Shown here: one piece after another, positions 32,736 to 45,044 of the stretch
How the letters are laid out: every line of letters begins with the position of its first letter
Position numbering within the stretch: position 1 is the first letter of the stretch
Assembly: GCF_014633365.1 (NCBI RefSeq)
Contig: NC_068352.1
Location: forward strand, 21,547,310 to 21,611,309
Source of the DNA: Diospyros lotus
Lineage: Eukaryota; Streptophyta; Magnoliopsida; Ericales; Ebenaceae
Direction: 5' to 3'
Length of the DNA: 64,000 nucleotides
Program-made: the position numbers and the translations under genes
Notes under the pieces: generated by a model
Told to the model about the DNA's origin: nothing
The model's input: the letters and a program-made list of their open reading frames with translations, nothing else
Databases searched by the model: none

Positions 32736-35511
32736 GATCTACAACAAATTCGCATCAATTCTTAACCCATATTGAAACTTTCAACCCCTATGGCTAATTA
32801 TATAATAGGCCCTTAGCCATATATATACAAGGATTTGTATTGTGCTTATGTTGTTTTTTCAAGTAAAGAAAGGAAAAGGAGACGTGCCTTAATGAACAGA
32901 AGACAACAACAGAATAGTAATAGTAGTAACGACCAGCAACTACCAACTAGCAGGCCTCAGCTTCAACCAATGTGTTTGAAGCCGATGAAAAGGGAAATGA
33001 GAAAATTACAGTTACCAAATTTTGACAATCAATCACAAAGTTTTGAATTAATCCTAACCCATCGCTCAATTTAGTCAAATTAATTAGACCCCAACAATCA
33101 ACATGTTCATGTCTCTTTCTTCATATTACAATTCAAACAGAACAAAACAAAAATCATAAATTCAAACCCATTGCAATTCATAGTCTTGACACCCAATGAT
33201 TCTTATTTTTTTTCAAATCAGTCTTTAAATTTTTTAAAATGGGGCAAACACTTTTTAAATAAGAAATATCATACAATAAATTAAGGTAAAAATATTTCAA
33301 ATATCTATTATGATAACAAAAATGAAAGTATAGTTAACAGTTTATTAGGAGACAATATAATCTATCCTTTTCTTTTTAGTTTATAATGTATATACATAAT
33401 TAGAGATAAACTACAGTTACTTCTGAGTTGTTGATTAAACCAGCTAGAAAGGAAAAATGAAAATTTCATATGAAGTCTCACATTCAAGCGGTGTTAAGTG
33501 GTTACAGTTTTGTTTTTACTTTTTAAGTAAATTTTACTTGATGACGAATCTTGTTATAATTTTTATTCTATTGTGACTTAGAGATAACAAATTGGAGTCA
33601 AGAAATAACATATTTAATTGTTGCTTATTTTCTATACATGTACTGACATTTTTTATGTTTATGAAAAAATCCTACCAATATATTCACAATCTTTTATGTG
33701 TTAAGTAAATGCACATATTTGACCATGAATCTAAGTGAAACGAATCGCTACCACCTGAATTGCTTTTATTATGATCAATTTAATATTTTTAAAGGTTAGT
33801 GTTGATTTGATACAGATTTTTAATATTTTATTAAAAACAGCCAGAAAAACAGCAAATAGTGAAGCAATTACTTCAGCAAAAAAACAGCTTACTGTTCATC
33901 TTCTATGTGGCATGTCCAAATAGTGAAGCAAGAGATATCCCAACTTTCAATAAGTAAGAGCATAGCTTGTCTCTGTGACTGGGTCTACCAAATAACATAA
34001 CTAAAACCATCATTAGAGAAATACAGAGTAAATGAGTATTAAAAGGTTTAATGGGTCATAAATTAAAGAAATACAGATTTAGTTGGGAGGAGCTTTACCA
34101 TTCATTAGAGACAACATAAAGAAAGCAAGATTCTAGTATAGGTAAAGATGACAGGAAAAAGCGAGGAAAAAAGAAACAGTAAAAGAGAACACTCGTGACA
34201 ATGTGCAGAGAGTAAGGTAACACAGAAAGACAAAAATAATTGAGGGGATTTAAACATATTTGATTTATCTTCTCCTCTCTTATCTATAATAATTTTATCA
34301 TCAACAAAAATGATGGTTACAAATGGTCCTGATAATTGTTGAAACAACTTACTGTTCTTGTATGTTCCTTAGTGCACATGCCTTTTTGTTCCTTGGTTGT
34401 CTTCACAATGAGTATTACATTCTCTTCCATGTTAGATTTCAGGATGCCTGAATTCCGCCAGAATTCCCTCTTATATACTGACTAGATCTTGTCATAGATA
34501 ATAAACATGGATTATGGACATGCAAAAAAGTGATGGGATATCTCCATGATATAAGAACCTTCCCATGAAACCATAAGGAAAAACTGCAAAGAGCAACGTA
34601 CTTGCAAAATGAATGTAGTTGAGTAAATCAATAATCCCCATGCCATTTCTCATACAGTACTTTTCTAAGTAATAAAAATTATTTTCTGACTTGGCCAATA
34701 TTTTAGCCTTGTCACCAACCCATCTTGTCCTTTTTTTGAGGCAAATGATGTTGATTTTTCTCCTAGTCATCACATCCAATATCCATAGGTTTTCCATCCA
34801 AAAACCTATATAGATTTGGGGACAGCTGGTAAGATAAACTATGTACCAGTGGAATTTTGTGTCTTGGTTGAGGGGCAGAGGTATGCAAAGGAGAATTTGA
34901 GCAGAGACGGAAGCCTGTTGTTAAAGAACATGTCTCTTTCTTTGTCTTCCCCCCCCCAAACCAGCACACAAACCCACCAACCAACCAATATGTAATAATA
35001 GTTATTCCTGTATTCTATGTACTTGAATTCTTATCATCTTATATATTCCTGTATCCCGTGTTTGGTGACAATTATTGAGTTTTCAAGCAAAGCAAGGAAT
35101 TACTTGCTTTTGGCATACATCTTATAGTGCCCAAGGCTGCTTTGTCAGTATTGGTTTGAGTTGGCTTGTGGTCTTTTATCTAAAATTTTCTCTCCTCCAT
35201 GTTATGGAACTTTGTCTGATTTCAGATTTTTTTTGTTTCCCAAGAGCGGATGCCAACTTTTGTCACAGAATAATCTGTGGGGCTCTCGTTACTTTGTTAA
35301 TGTATCAACATATTCATTGATACTGCCAATCATTTTCTTTTTCTTTTTTGGACCCTGTTTGAAGTTTGTGGTTGCCAGTAAATAGAGATGGTTGTTTTTT
35401 TAACTTTCCTACTTGGTTAAGATAAGGTGTAGCTGATGATGATATTGGTTGGTTTTCCAACTTTTCATATATAACTTATATATCTATCTATATATGTTGC
35501 TGTGAAATCAG
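32736..35511. other. Non-coding stretch upstream of TNP2, ending in an ARGONAUTE intron acceptor
   Basis: Counterpart of 10,248-13,027. I see no convincing coding region. The last few hundred bases, T-rich and ending GTGAAATCAG, look like the 3' part of a plant intron. No earlier ARGONAUTE exon was found in this stretch, so the captured segment holds intron plus one exon piece. Confidence 0.5.
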
Positions 35512-35833
35512 AGGAGGTATTGCTCAAAATTTTGGACTTCAAGTTATCCAGAGCATGACAAGAGTGGAAGGCCGTGTCATTAATCCACCTCAGTTGAAGG
35601 TTGGTGGTCCCAACGGCATACTGAGTGTTGACAGGGAGAAGCGTCAGTGGAACCTTGTGGGGAAATCGGTTGTGGAGGGCAAACCACTTGAACGCTGGGC
35701 ATTGATAGATTTTAGCTCCTCTAAATATTCCAGATTAAATATTGACCATTTTGTTCAGAACCTAAGAAGTCGGTGCCAAAAGCTTGGGATTCGGATGGAG
35801 GAACCACTTGTTTGTCGTCAAACTAATATGAGG
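35512..35833 (+). pseudogene. Captured ARGONAUTE exon fragment (L2 linker/PIWI-proximal), AGO2-like
   Basis: An open 107-codon stretch reads GGIAQNFGLQVIQSMTRVEG, then RVINPPQLKVGG, REKRQWNLVGKSVVEGKPLE, RWALIDFSSS and LGIRMEEPLVCRQTNMR. This is the segment between PAZ and the PIWI catalytic core of plant Argonautes. The VEGKP..RWA and GIRMEEP patterns fit the AGO2/AGO3-type clade from memory. It starts at a proper splice acceptor (phase 2) and breaks off after NMR at 35,833, where related genes continue into PIWI; the frame reads non-homologous sequence to a TAG at 35,858. No PAZ, no DEDH catalytic residues. No stop or frameshift inside, so capture looks recent or the piece is conserved. It lies antisense to the right-arm transposase. 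Confidence 0.85.
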
Positions 35834-36310
35834 CAAAACAAATCAAGCATAAACACGTAGAAAAATATGGCCGAAAAGAATCAAAATCGCAAGCAATATC
35901 TAGATTTAGCTGTCAATCGAGAGAATCACAGAAGAGAAAACATACCAGTTGTACAGATCCGGGCTCGGATGAAGCATATATGGGTGTTTGCAGCACTGTC
36001 GCAGCGAGCGAGAACGAGAGAGCTAGCGAGCAACAGCGAGGGGGAGTGAGAGAGAAGCAGCAAGCAAGAGCGAGATCGAGAGAGCAGTGCGCAGCGAGCG
36101 AGAACGAGAGAACCAGCGAGCAACAGCGAGGGCGAGCGAAAGCGAGAGAGAAGCAGCGAGCAAGAGCGAGATCGAGAGAGGCAGAGAGCACGAGCGAGGG
36201 CGAGGGCGACGGACGAGCGAGCGACCGGCGACGGATGGAGCGAGGGAGGGAGAAGGGTTTGCAGAAGGGCAGCGAGGGGGGAGAAGGGCTGCATATGTGG
36301 GTGGGCTGAA
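35834..36310 (-). other. CT-rich first-exon-like fragment with a ~92 bp tandem repeat
   Basis: On the minus strand a long CT/CG-rich stretch (36,300-35,990) leads to a donor-like CTG|GTATGTTTTCTC near 35,948 and a T-rich intron-like tail. This resembles a plant 5'UTR or first exon joined to its first intron, so it may be another captured host piece. Within it, about 36,001-36,092 and 36,093-36,185 are tandem copies of a GAGCGAGAACGAGAGA-type unit. Long open frames here are low-complexity Ser/Arg/Leu and are not credible proteins. Confidence 0.4.
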
Positions 36311-38680
36311 GCATGGGTTAGATTTTGTTGGGCTGGGCTATTATTAAAAATTTATTATTTTTAATTAAAAAAATCAATATCATTTGTTAAGTAAATTATT
36401 AATAGTAGTGTAAAAAAGTTAATTATCAAATAATTTATTATATTTTAAGTTTAGGAGGTAAGATAGCCATACTACTTGAAAAGTAATTAAATAAATAATT
36501 AATCTTGAATCAAATTAGTCAATATACTTTATAACAGTTAAATAATAAATTATTTTATTTTATAATAATTAAATTATTTTAGAATTAAAAATCTAATTTT
36601 GAGCTAATATCTAAATTACGATTGAAATGAGAATAGAGTTAATATCATTAATAAAATCTCTCAAATGCCATTTACAAATCTACTATCATGACTATAGTTG
36701 TACACGCGTATTAAGTTTTATTTAATTTATTTTCAAAGTATAAGAATTAATTTAATATTTAATTCAAAATATATAAAAAGACTTCAATTTTAATTTTCAA
36801 ATCCTCAACAAGCGGATTACACCACGAGTTCAAAACGTATATTATCATACTTTAATGTTCTTAAGAAAAATAAAATGCAAATTGTATAACTACAAAAACA
36901 TGAGAATGTTAGTCTTAATTAAAATTTAATGCTTTATTATATAAGAAGAAAAATAATTTTATTATGATATTTATCAATAATTAATTAATAAATATATAAG
37001 GCAATAATATTTGATTAATCAAACACAATGAATTTATTGATGTCCATTACACTGGAAATAATAATTGACATAAACTTTAAATTAGTTAAATACCGAATAG
37101 TATACTAAATATATTAATGAATGAACAATTGTTTCATAAAAATAATACTAAATATATTATTAATCAAGGTTATATTTGATGAATAATATATAGAGAAATG
37201 TAGATTCTGATTATGTTTGATGTATTATTATTTTTAATTCAAAAAGTTATTACAAAATTGATTTTTCTATTTTAAGTGCTATTTTAGGGAAAAGAAAAAG
37301 CATATTTATATTATAGTCCAAATAAATCCAATGAATAACTAATTATAATTTTATTATATAGAAAAAAGTAACTATCTCTTTTATGATCATATAATTTTTC
37401 TATTTCATCGACTCTTAAGATTATTAAATGAATTGTAATTATAATTGAAACAATCAAAATTATAACAATAAAAGAAAACGAGTATAGTACCAATAGTAAA
37501 TTATTATACATTTAATATATATTTCAATTTAAAAAATTTATTGGATTAAGTTAACATTTATATATATATATATATATTTAATTTTATATAATTTTATATT
37601 TACTATTTTTTCGTATTATCTATAATTTTTATATTATTTACATACGACTCTTATGATTAATTAAAGTGTTATTCTAGGATCATATATGTATCACTTTATA
37701 AGAAAATGAAATGTTAACTTTAATGTGTAATTTGATTCGTATTTTTATTCAATTTCAAAAAATAATTTCAACTCATTTATATTAAAATAAATTTATATTA
37801 AATTTTTAAACTTCGTGTCACCTTAACCATATGAATTTAAGTTAATTCATATATTTATAATTAATCAAACATTGTAATACTTAATTAATCAAACACAATG
37901 CATTACATTTATTGATTAATCAAACACAATGTAGATAAATTAATTAGTATATTACTTATATTATTGAATGAATTAATGCTTCATAAGGATAATATTAAAT
38001 ATATTATTAATCAAAGTCATGTTTGATGTATATTATATATAGAGAGATTATTGTCTATTATATAGAAAAATGTACATTCTGATCATGAAATGTATTGTTA
38101 TTTTTAATTCAAAAAGTAATTATAAAATTGTGGGATATAACAAGTTTTTTGAGATTTGATGTCTTTTTCTTAGCTCTATCATCAACCTAAGAATATTTAT
38201 GTCATCTTTTTAACATAAAAATAGTATTTATATATTCTCTAAATATTATTCAATTTAGTTTTAGTATACTTTTTCACATTAAACAAAATATAATTCATAT
38301 ACTAATTTCCTTTTTAAAATACGAAAATGCCCATTTCTCTCTCTCCTCTCCCTTTTTTTCATTTTGTATAGAGTTAATAACTATTACATATAGTTAATTA
38401 TTATACATTTAATATATATTTTAATTTATAATTTTTTATATATTTAGTTTACATGTATATATACTTTATTTTATATTTTATGCACATGAAATATATTAAT
38501 TTATATATTTAGAATTTAAATAAACATATTTAGACTTTAATTTAAATAAATCTATTTAATTTCTATATCTATAGATAAAAATTTTACATTTTATAAATTA
38601 ATATTTCAAAATTTTACATTTTATAATTTAATTTTATATTTTATAAATTTGAGTGGAAAAAAAAGTTCCATCATAAGTTG
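36311..38680. other. Very AT-rich non-coding DNA with internal direct repeats
   Basis: No coding region. Segments at about 36,990-37,270 and 37,860-38,130 repeat each other directly, sharing AATCAAACACAATG, AAATATATTATTAATCAA and TTTTTAATTCAAAAAGT. TA-rich runs lie at 37,560-37,578. It is the region between the captured pieces and the right CACTA end. Confidence 0.6.
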
Positions 38681-38682
38681 AG

Positions 38683-38800
38683 ATGGATTTAGCGACGACA
38701 AAAAATTTGTCTCCATTCATCTCTAATTTAAGAAGGAAAAAATTCATCTCTAATTTGAGAAAGAAAAAATTCATCTCTAAATTACTATTTTCTTGTAGTG
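38683..38800 (-). repeat. CACTA right terminus and subterminal repeats
   Basis: Three spaced copies of a motif like TTCATCTCTAA lead to the terminal TTTTCTTGTAGTG. The last 15 bases pair with 16,354-16,368. The 75-residue open frame starting here is a read-through of terminal repeats and gag remnant. Confidence 0.8.
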
Positions 38801-40020
38801 ATTCTACCATTGATGACCATCCATCTAATCTTAAAGCATATCACGAAGAACATTATCCTACTAACCATTTTGAAAACATGAATTTTTTGGCTCTTCTCAT
38901 GCAATTATAATTAGATGAGTTGAGGAGACAAGTATAAATTATTGCTGACAACTAAAGAATGAGTAGTAAGACTAGACATAGCAACCAGACTCGCATCAAC
39001 CAAAGTAGTTGAGGAGATGACAATCTCCAAAACTATGTTAGCAAAGACTAAAACAATTATCACAATGAGTAAAGGATTGTGAGGGACATCCGGGTAAGTA
39101 CTCCATTGACAATCTCTTCCTCTTTACCAAAATCATGATCATAATGACCGAATAAAAAATGTTAGGATTGTGATGACTAGCAAAGTCAATCCTATACTAG
39201 AAGCAATAAACATCAAATGAGAAAATTGGGATTTTCACAACAAATGAAACCAATCCCGAATAGATACATGAATGAACAAGAAGTTCATGAAGTCATATGT
39301 AACCTCAAGTGAAGTCTTCAAGAGCAATGCAGATTAGGAGGTACGATTAGTCATGGTCCCCTTAACTTGCCAAGTATTGATTAACCTATTCTTAATTATT
39401 TTGAATACTTGGGTATGAAGAAATTTTCTAGAATTGAGGACCCCACAAAACACATGTTTTTACCAAGATGATATGGAAGGTAAAGAGGTCTCAAATGCAA
39501 TGCTCTATTGAAGTTTTGCTTGACGTTTATATATGAGGGCACAAGATTGGTATAATACACTTATTGAGGTCAGTAGAAAAACATCAAGCAACTAGAGGAC
39601 CAATTTGTTAAAAGATTTCAAGGAAATCAACATCCTATAAAATCCAATTCAATTATTCTCCAAATCAAAGATAAATCTAGAGAAACATTGAAGCAATACA
39701 TGGAGAGGTTTCAAGCCATAGCTTTCGAAGTCAACAAGGAATATGATTTACTTGTAATTGCTACTATTTCTAATGAATTAAATATACTAATTTTGACTTC
39801 TCTTTATTGAAAACCCTCCTAAGACATAGAAGTTGTATGTTTGGTCACAACATTACATTAAGATTGAGGAGCAACACTTAGAATGAGGAGCCCATATCAA
39901 TTTTGAAAGACCCAAAAAGAAATAAAATATCACCCATGTTTGTAACACCAAAGATCAAAGAAGCGATAACTCCACGGGTTGGAGTAGCATCAATCCTTGG
40001 AACATGTCAACTCCAACCAA
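38801..40020 (+). pseudogene. gag: Ty3/gypsy gag remnant
   Basis: A Retrotrans_gag-type capsid region is visible on the plus strand: RAQDWYNTLI at about 39,530-39,560, and from 39,601 to 39,780 QFVKRFQGNQHPIKSNS, ILQIKDKSRETLKQYMERFQ and AFEVNKEYDLL. Stops occur upstream and downstream. Orientation matches the LTR and primer-binding region at 15.0-16.3 kb, and the CACTA sits between that leader and this gag, so both probably belong to one element. Confidence 0.7.
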
Positions 40021-41284
40021 CCTTTGTAGCACCCCAAATTAGTTTTAGAATATTTGGAGGCTTAATAAAATAAATTTGAATTCAATTTTAAAAATAATTT
40101 ATTTGATAAAGTGAATGGGTTAAATGGCTTAGATATATGTATATATATGTAAATATATTAATAAAGTATGATATATATATATAAACAAAAAAATAAAAAT
40201 ATAAGTAATGAGGAGCCTAGCAGGCCAGTAGCTCGCTATGCCTCCCTGGCATAAGGTCCCTTTCCAAATTAGGGACACCACAGATTGGGAAATGGGGTAG
40301 CAAGCAACTATCACTACTTATTGAGCACCAAATGGCTTACCCTCCGCATCTAAGGGATACCTTGGCTATCCCCTTGCACCAAAGGGGATGACTTGGAAGC
40401 CATTCCCATTGATCATTTCTTAACTTCCTTCACCTTTCTCTTTTCTCTCATGTGCATATAGATATATTTTACTAGAAAATGTCCCAAAAGGCAAAATAAA
40501 TTAAAAATTCATCAAGTTAATTGCCTTTTTTTATGCAAAAAATTAGGGGTCATATAAATGGAAGATTAAGGAATGATCTTCCACTTGAGGGAGTTGAAGC
40601 CAATGTAAGAGATGAGAGAAAATAGATAAGAATGGAAAATGAACAAAGAAAAGAGAAAACTAGTGAAAGAAAGAAGAATCTTTTATGTAGGGGACAAATG
40701 AGAGATTGGGAAGCCAGGAATAGCAAGGAAAATCTTCTTGGAAGAGACCCCAAAGTGAGTTTCTTCCACCCACAAACTCTTCGTGGCTTAAGCATTCCCT
40801 CTTAAACCAAAACCAACTCTTTTTTTGGTTTTTTCTTCCCATCGTTGGCAATCTAAGCTTCCTCGTAAGCTCGGGTTAAACACATATTGGAGATAACCAA
40901 TTTATGTTTCAATTCCTTAATAGCCTTATTCACTATAGTAAAGTCCTCAAACAATTTCTTTTCCCTTTCTTGAGATTACCAGATTGAATTGACTTGATTC
41001 AACTTTCAAAAGGTGAAGATGGAGTTTAGCAACCTCGAAGTTTGTAACGCCAACCCTAATCTCCAACTCAAACTCTCGAAGAGCCATTTGGCTTCGAAAA
41101 GTAGTCAGATTCTATAAAAGAGTGAAACATTAAGCACAAGAGGCAAAATAAGGTTAAAGGCAAAAAATTCGAGAAGACTTACCCTCAAGTAGTCCAATAA
41201 GTAATCTTGGTCGCAAATCTTAACAATCGAAGGAGCAACATTTGGAGGAACCTCTATTTCAATATGAGGACTTAATCACACTTG
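40021..41284. other. Unresolved transposon-derived sequence
   Basis: At 40,021 the sequence changes to TGTAGCACCCCAAATT, a start seen in some plant gypsy LTRs, followed by AT-rich and then CT-rich DNA; I could not find the other end. From about 40,860 to 41,284 the minus strand has a broken coiled-coil-like frame (for example MALREFELE), of a kind found in gypsy-associated proteins. No intact gene. Confidence 0.35.
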
Positions 41285-41820
41285 CACTACAAAAAACAAG
41301 CTTTTTAGTGGAGGCCAGGGTCATCACTAAAAGCCCAAAAAGCCGTCACTAAAAGTATTAGTGACGGCCAGACAGACTGTCACAAGTCGACACTAATGCC
41401 CTCATCACTAATGTAATTAATGATGATAAAGGTGGTCGTCACTAAAGTGAACCCATTAGTAACAACCATATGTGGCCGTCACTAAAGTTAACCCATTAGT
41501 GACAATCAATATGGCTATCACTAATGTAATTAGTGACCATAATGCTGGTCATCACTAATGGCAACCCATTAGTGACAGCCATATGTGACCGTCACTAAAG
41601 TTAACCCGTTAGTGACACGATGTCGACCGTCACTAAAAGTGGTTTACCCATTAGTGACGACCATATGTGGCCGTTACTAAAGTTAACCCATTAGTGACGA
41701 TCATGTCAGCCGTCACTAAAATTGGTTTACCCATTAATGAAGACCATATGTGGCCATTACTAAAAGTGGCTTACCCATTAGTGACGACCATATGTGGCCG
41801 TCACTGAAGGTGATTTACAA
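41285..41820 (+). repeat. Left subterminal repeat array of the 14.65 kb CACTA
   Basis: A terminal CACTACAAAAA is followed by at least ten imperfect units built on CCCATTAGTGACGACCAT and TGTGGCCGTCACTAAAGT, about 40 bp each. Such arrays are where CACTA transposition proteins bind. Confidence 0.85.
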
Positions 41821-42097
41821 TTTCACATTATTTGGCCTACAACATATACCATGTACACTTACTTTACAAATTTACAAACACTTGCTTTACAAAATGTTAC
41901 AAACTATCACAATATATAAAATATATTGCTATACGATCATCAATAACCCAAAAGGCAAACATATATATATATACTCACATTATCAACAATCACAAGTTAT
42001 AATTCAAAGTATCATTTTACAAAATCAATAAACTAACAAAATATGGAATATTGAACACTATTCATCAACTAAAACATGTCATATTAGTATAGCAACA

Positions 42098-43925
42098 TCA
42101 TTCATTACTAACCCTTCCTAATCTAACCTTTTCCATGAAGCTTTTCAGCAAGCTAAGAGTTTTTGCTTGAGTTTGCTCTACTGTGCTTAGTTTTTCTTTC
42201 AACTCTTTATTCTCTTGTCTTAGTGTTTCAATTGTTGAAGCCATTTGTAATTGAGAATGAAGCTTGCCAGAGACTGAAGAATGTGTGCAGCCGAAACCAT
42301 ATCCACAAACTCGACCATGCATTTCTTTGCCTATCACTTCATGGAAAATCTGATTTTAATCAACAAGTTCAGAAGGCTGCTCCTCAGCTTTTTGGGTTAC
42401 TATAGTTTGAATATTTTCCTGTAATAAAATGTTGTATAAATAATTATTACATATTACACTTAAACAATATTAGAAAATAATCATTTTCCACAACTAAACA
42501 ATTAAGTTTGAGAACTTAGAATGAGACAAAATTCATATCCAAACATAATTAACAAAGTTACTAGTTTTTTTTGTTTTTCTCTAATGCTCGTGGATGAATG
42601 TAATATAAGAACATTTCTAGTTGGTTTTTACCTTCTTGGATTGGGTATTGCAAGGAAGAACTTTAATTTTCATCCATAATAAGATCATAATTATTTTTAT
42701 GATATCAATAATAACAAAACAACAACATAAACTTTAAAAGTAATTGAAATGCTTGCCACAATTCCTGATGATGTTGAATCAACCATTGACCCATCCTTCT
42801 TTTTGTGTGTCAAGTAAAACATTTCTACTTCTGTTGGGTCATGTCCTAATTTTTGAACCTGGATTTAAGTAATTATCAATAAAGATGGTATTTTTAATTA
42901 ATAGGTAAAAAATACTACATAAAATGAGATGTAATGATGGAAATTAGAACATTGAAAATTTATACCTCTTCAGCTCTAACCCGAGCAAATCTTCTTGTAC
43001 CAATAGTTTTGCTGATCTTTAACTTTGATCAATTTTCCTTATTTCGAGCACATATGGCCTTGATGTCAAATAATATGAAAAAATTAATTAATCAAATCAA
43101 AAATCTTAATGAATTTCTTTGCTTTATAAGTAAATAATAATAAATACAAATATAATAAAGCAAACACCCTTCAAGTGAAGTATATCTGAAACTTAGGTGA
43201 GATCAACTAATGCACAAAATCTCTCAATTGCTCTCTCTCAATGTCTATTGGACCCACTTGAATTCTCTCTTCATTTGTGGTGTACGCGTCGTAATATTTA
43301 ACCTTTAATTTATGCTTGTAGTTTGCAAACTTGTTTCCCATTTTTCTTATAATCCAATTTTTCCTATTTTTGTTTTCCTCAAACTCAAATTTGTCCTATC
43401 CAAAAAAGGAATTTATCTAAAAAAGAATTAAAAAATGATTATATCTATTATAAATTTTGCCTATTAACCTTACCAATACATATGAATACATTTTAACTTT
43501 GTTGGTTTGAGGAACATCTTCCCACCGTTTGCTAGTTATTGGAACATCCTCACACACTGCAACAATCTTCCCTAAGTAGCTTGCAAACACGTTTGCATTT
43601 GGACCTATTACTTGGCTATAATTGTTAAACTGTATTGGCAATTTCTGACCAGGCACTAAACTTGTGAGTTTCCTATTTTTGGTATTCCCCCGAGTTCTTT
43701 TTCTTGAGATAGAACCTATTCATGTTAGAATAAATACAATGTAATTAACATAATTAGGAAAAAATTAGCCCAATATAAATTAGGTAATTACATTATAAAT
43801 TAAACTTAATTTTAACCTGCACTTCCAACGGAAGAGTTTAAAGGAGGCAATGATGAAGGAATTGAACTTGGTGATATAGACGGACTTTGATCAACACTTA
43901 GAGAAATATGTGCACTACTCACCAT
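42098..43925 (-). pseudogene. Transposase_24-type accessory gene of the 14.65 kb CACTA
   Basis: A multi-exon gene can be followed. Exon 1 (43,925-43,817) starts MVSSAHISLSVDQSPSIS. Exon 2, from about 43,715, carries ISRKRTRG, then FNNYSQVIGPNANVFASYLG and ITSKRWEDVPQ. Exon 3 (about 43,396-43,196) carries NKFANYKHKLK and is hit by TAG at 43,207-43,209 where Trp is likely expected. Exon 4 (near 43,065-42,966) reads SKLKISKTIGTRRFARVRAE. Exon 5 (about 42,860-42,755) reads GHDPTEVEMFYLTHKKKDGS. The last exon (to 42,098) has GRVCGYGFGCTHSS then a coiled coil (LRQENKELKEKLSTVEQ). This is the full family pattern, with one clear nonsense change. Confidence 0.8.
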
Positions 43926-45044
43926 TAGCTACAAAATGCACCAACACAAATGAAAATTACATTATCATGTTATTTTCATGGCATTATTTTTCAAAGAAGG
44001 TAATGATTTAATATTTTATTTTTCAATAAGCAACATCACTTAAAAAAATATTAAAAGTTTATATAGAAATAAAAAAAGAATTTATCTTATAATTAAAATT
44101 ATTTTTTATATTTAAAAATTCATTGAATATTCACATCACATTAAAAGGAATAATTTTTTAGATGGTTGATGCATAATTTAAGCATGTGACTACGTAGTTT
44201 GATAAGGACAAATAAATGGTGGCCATGAATTTAAAAGATATGCCCTTGTAAAGAGAATATTTTATATTAGATATTTTAATTATAATCGACATAGTAACAG
44301 ACAGTGATTTAGAATTAATAAGCTAGAATTTATAGGCACTTTTAATATACATAACCATTGTTCTAAACTTCCACTGTATTATATTTTCAAAAGTTCACTG
44401 TATACTATTGTTTATTCTATTTCATTTACTCTCCATTAAGCTTTTGAATCATACTTCAGATATTATCTTGAAGAATGGTGGTCTCTTATCAAAACATGGA
44501 TCTCATATTTGTACTAGCATATTTTAGGGAAAGATTAAGGTTTGCATTATTGGTTTAAATATTAAATAAAGTTCTTTGAACATTTCAATCAAAAAATGAG
44601 TACATGAGCACCTTTTTCTTTTGAAAACTGTTGCTTTTGAAAGCTTTGCCCCAATAAGCATGCAAGGTTGGATGCAATTGATAATGAAATTAATAGACCA
44701 ACTAAATCTCAAGCGAAACTATTAGATTAGAGTCTTGAATTATGACACACTATGTTCTGCCTATGTGCTTAAGTGCTCTAAGACATTCAACAATGGAAGT
44801 TGTTCTTGTTGTGATCATATCAATTAGGCACTCACCCAGCAGCTTATTACATTTATTAATTTACTTACATGCATTTTTTTAAAAGTATTTTTTTAATTAA
44901 TTTACCTCTTGGACCACATAAAAATATTTTGCGCCATTTAACCTCTTATTCACTCATAACTTACTTTTGGCATCTAGCAAGCCCACATACAACACACTAT
45001 ATAAAAATATAATTAACATCTAAGGCTCACTAGACGAGTCATTA
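43926..45044. other. Non-coding spacer between the two CACTA genes
   Basis: No gene seen. AT-rich, without clear repeats until the minisatellite at 45,045. It would hold the promoter of the Transposase_24 gene, but no box is distinct. Confidence 0.5.

Larger units (their letters stand above)
22489..35525. repeat. Copy B of the ~13 kb direct duplication
   Basis: Matches 1-13,041. Unlike copy A it has sequence on both sides: CACTA sequence continues to the left without a break, and the ARGONAUTE exon continues to the right. Copy B is therefore the better template for this locus. Because copy A is cut by the window edge and the gap, the true duplication could be longer on either side. Confidence 0.95.
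16354..38800. mobile_element. Composite, palindrome-like CACTA element (22.4 kb)
   Basis: The left end reads CACTACAAGAAAATA (16,354) and the right end is its reverse complement, ending TTTTCTTGTAGTG at 38,800. Short subterminal motifs of the type TCTCAAATTAGA and TCTAATTTGAGA follow at both ends. The inside is not a normal element: the left arm carries plus-strand transposase pieces, the right arm minus-strand ones, meeting at a palindrome centred near 27,420. Flanking triplets are GGC and ATT, so no 3 bp target duplication is seen. The interior contains a copia element, a small CACTA, an E6-like fragment and an ARGONAUTE exon. It may be one rearranged element or two half-elements joined. 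Confidence 0.65.

Noticed and set aside
35913..36347. Several overlapping long open frames on both strands, rich in Arg/Glu/Ser or Leu/Ser
   Set aside because: They are different readings of one GA/CT-rich repetitive stretch, with no domain and no support as proteins.
16351..38803. A 3 bp target duplication for the composite CACTA
   Set aside because: The flanks are GGC and ATT; they do not match, so none is claimed.
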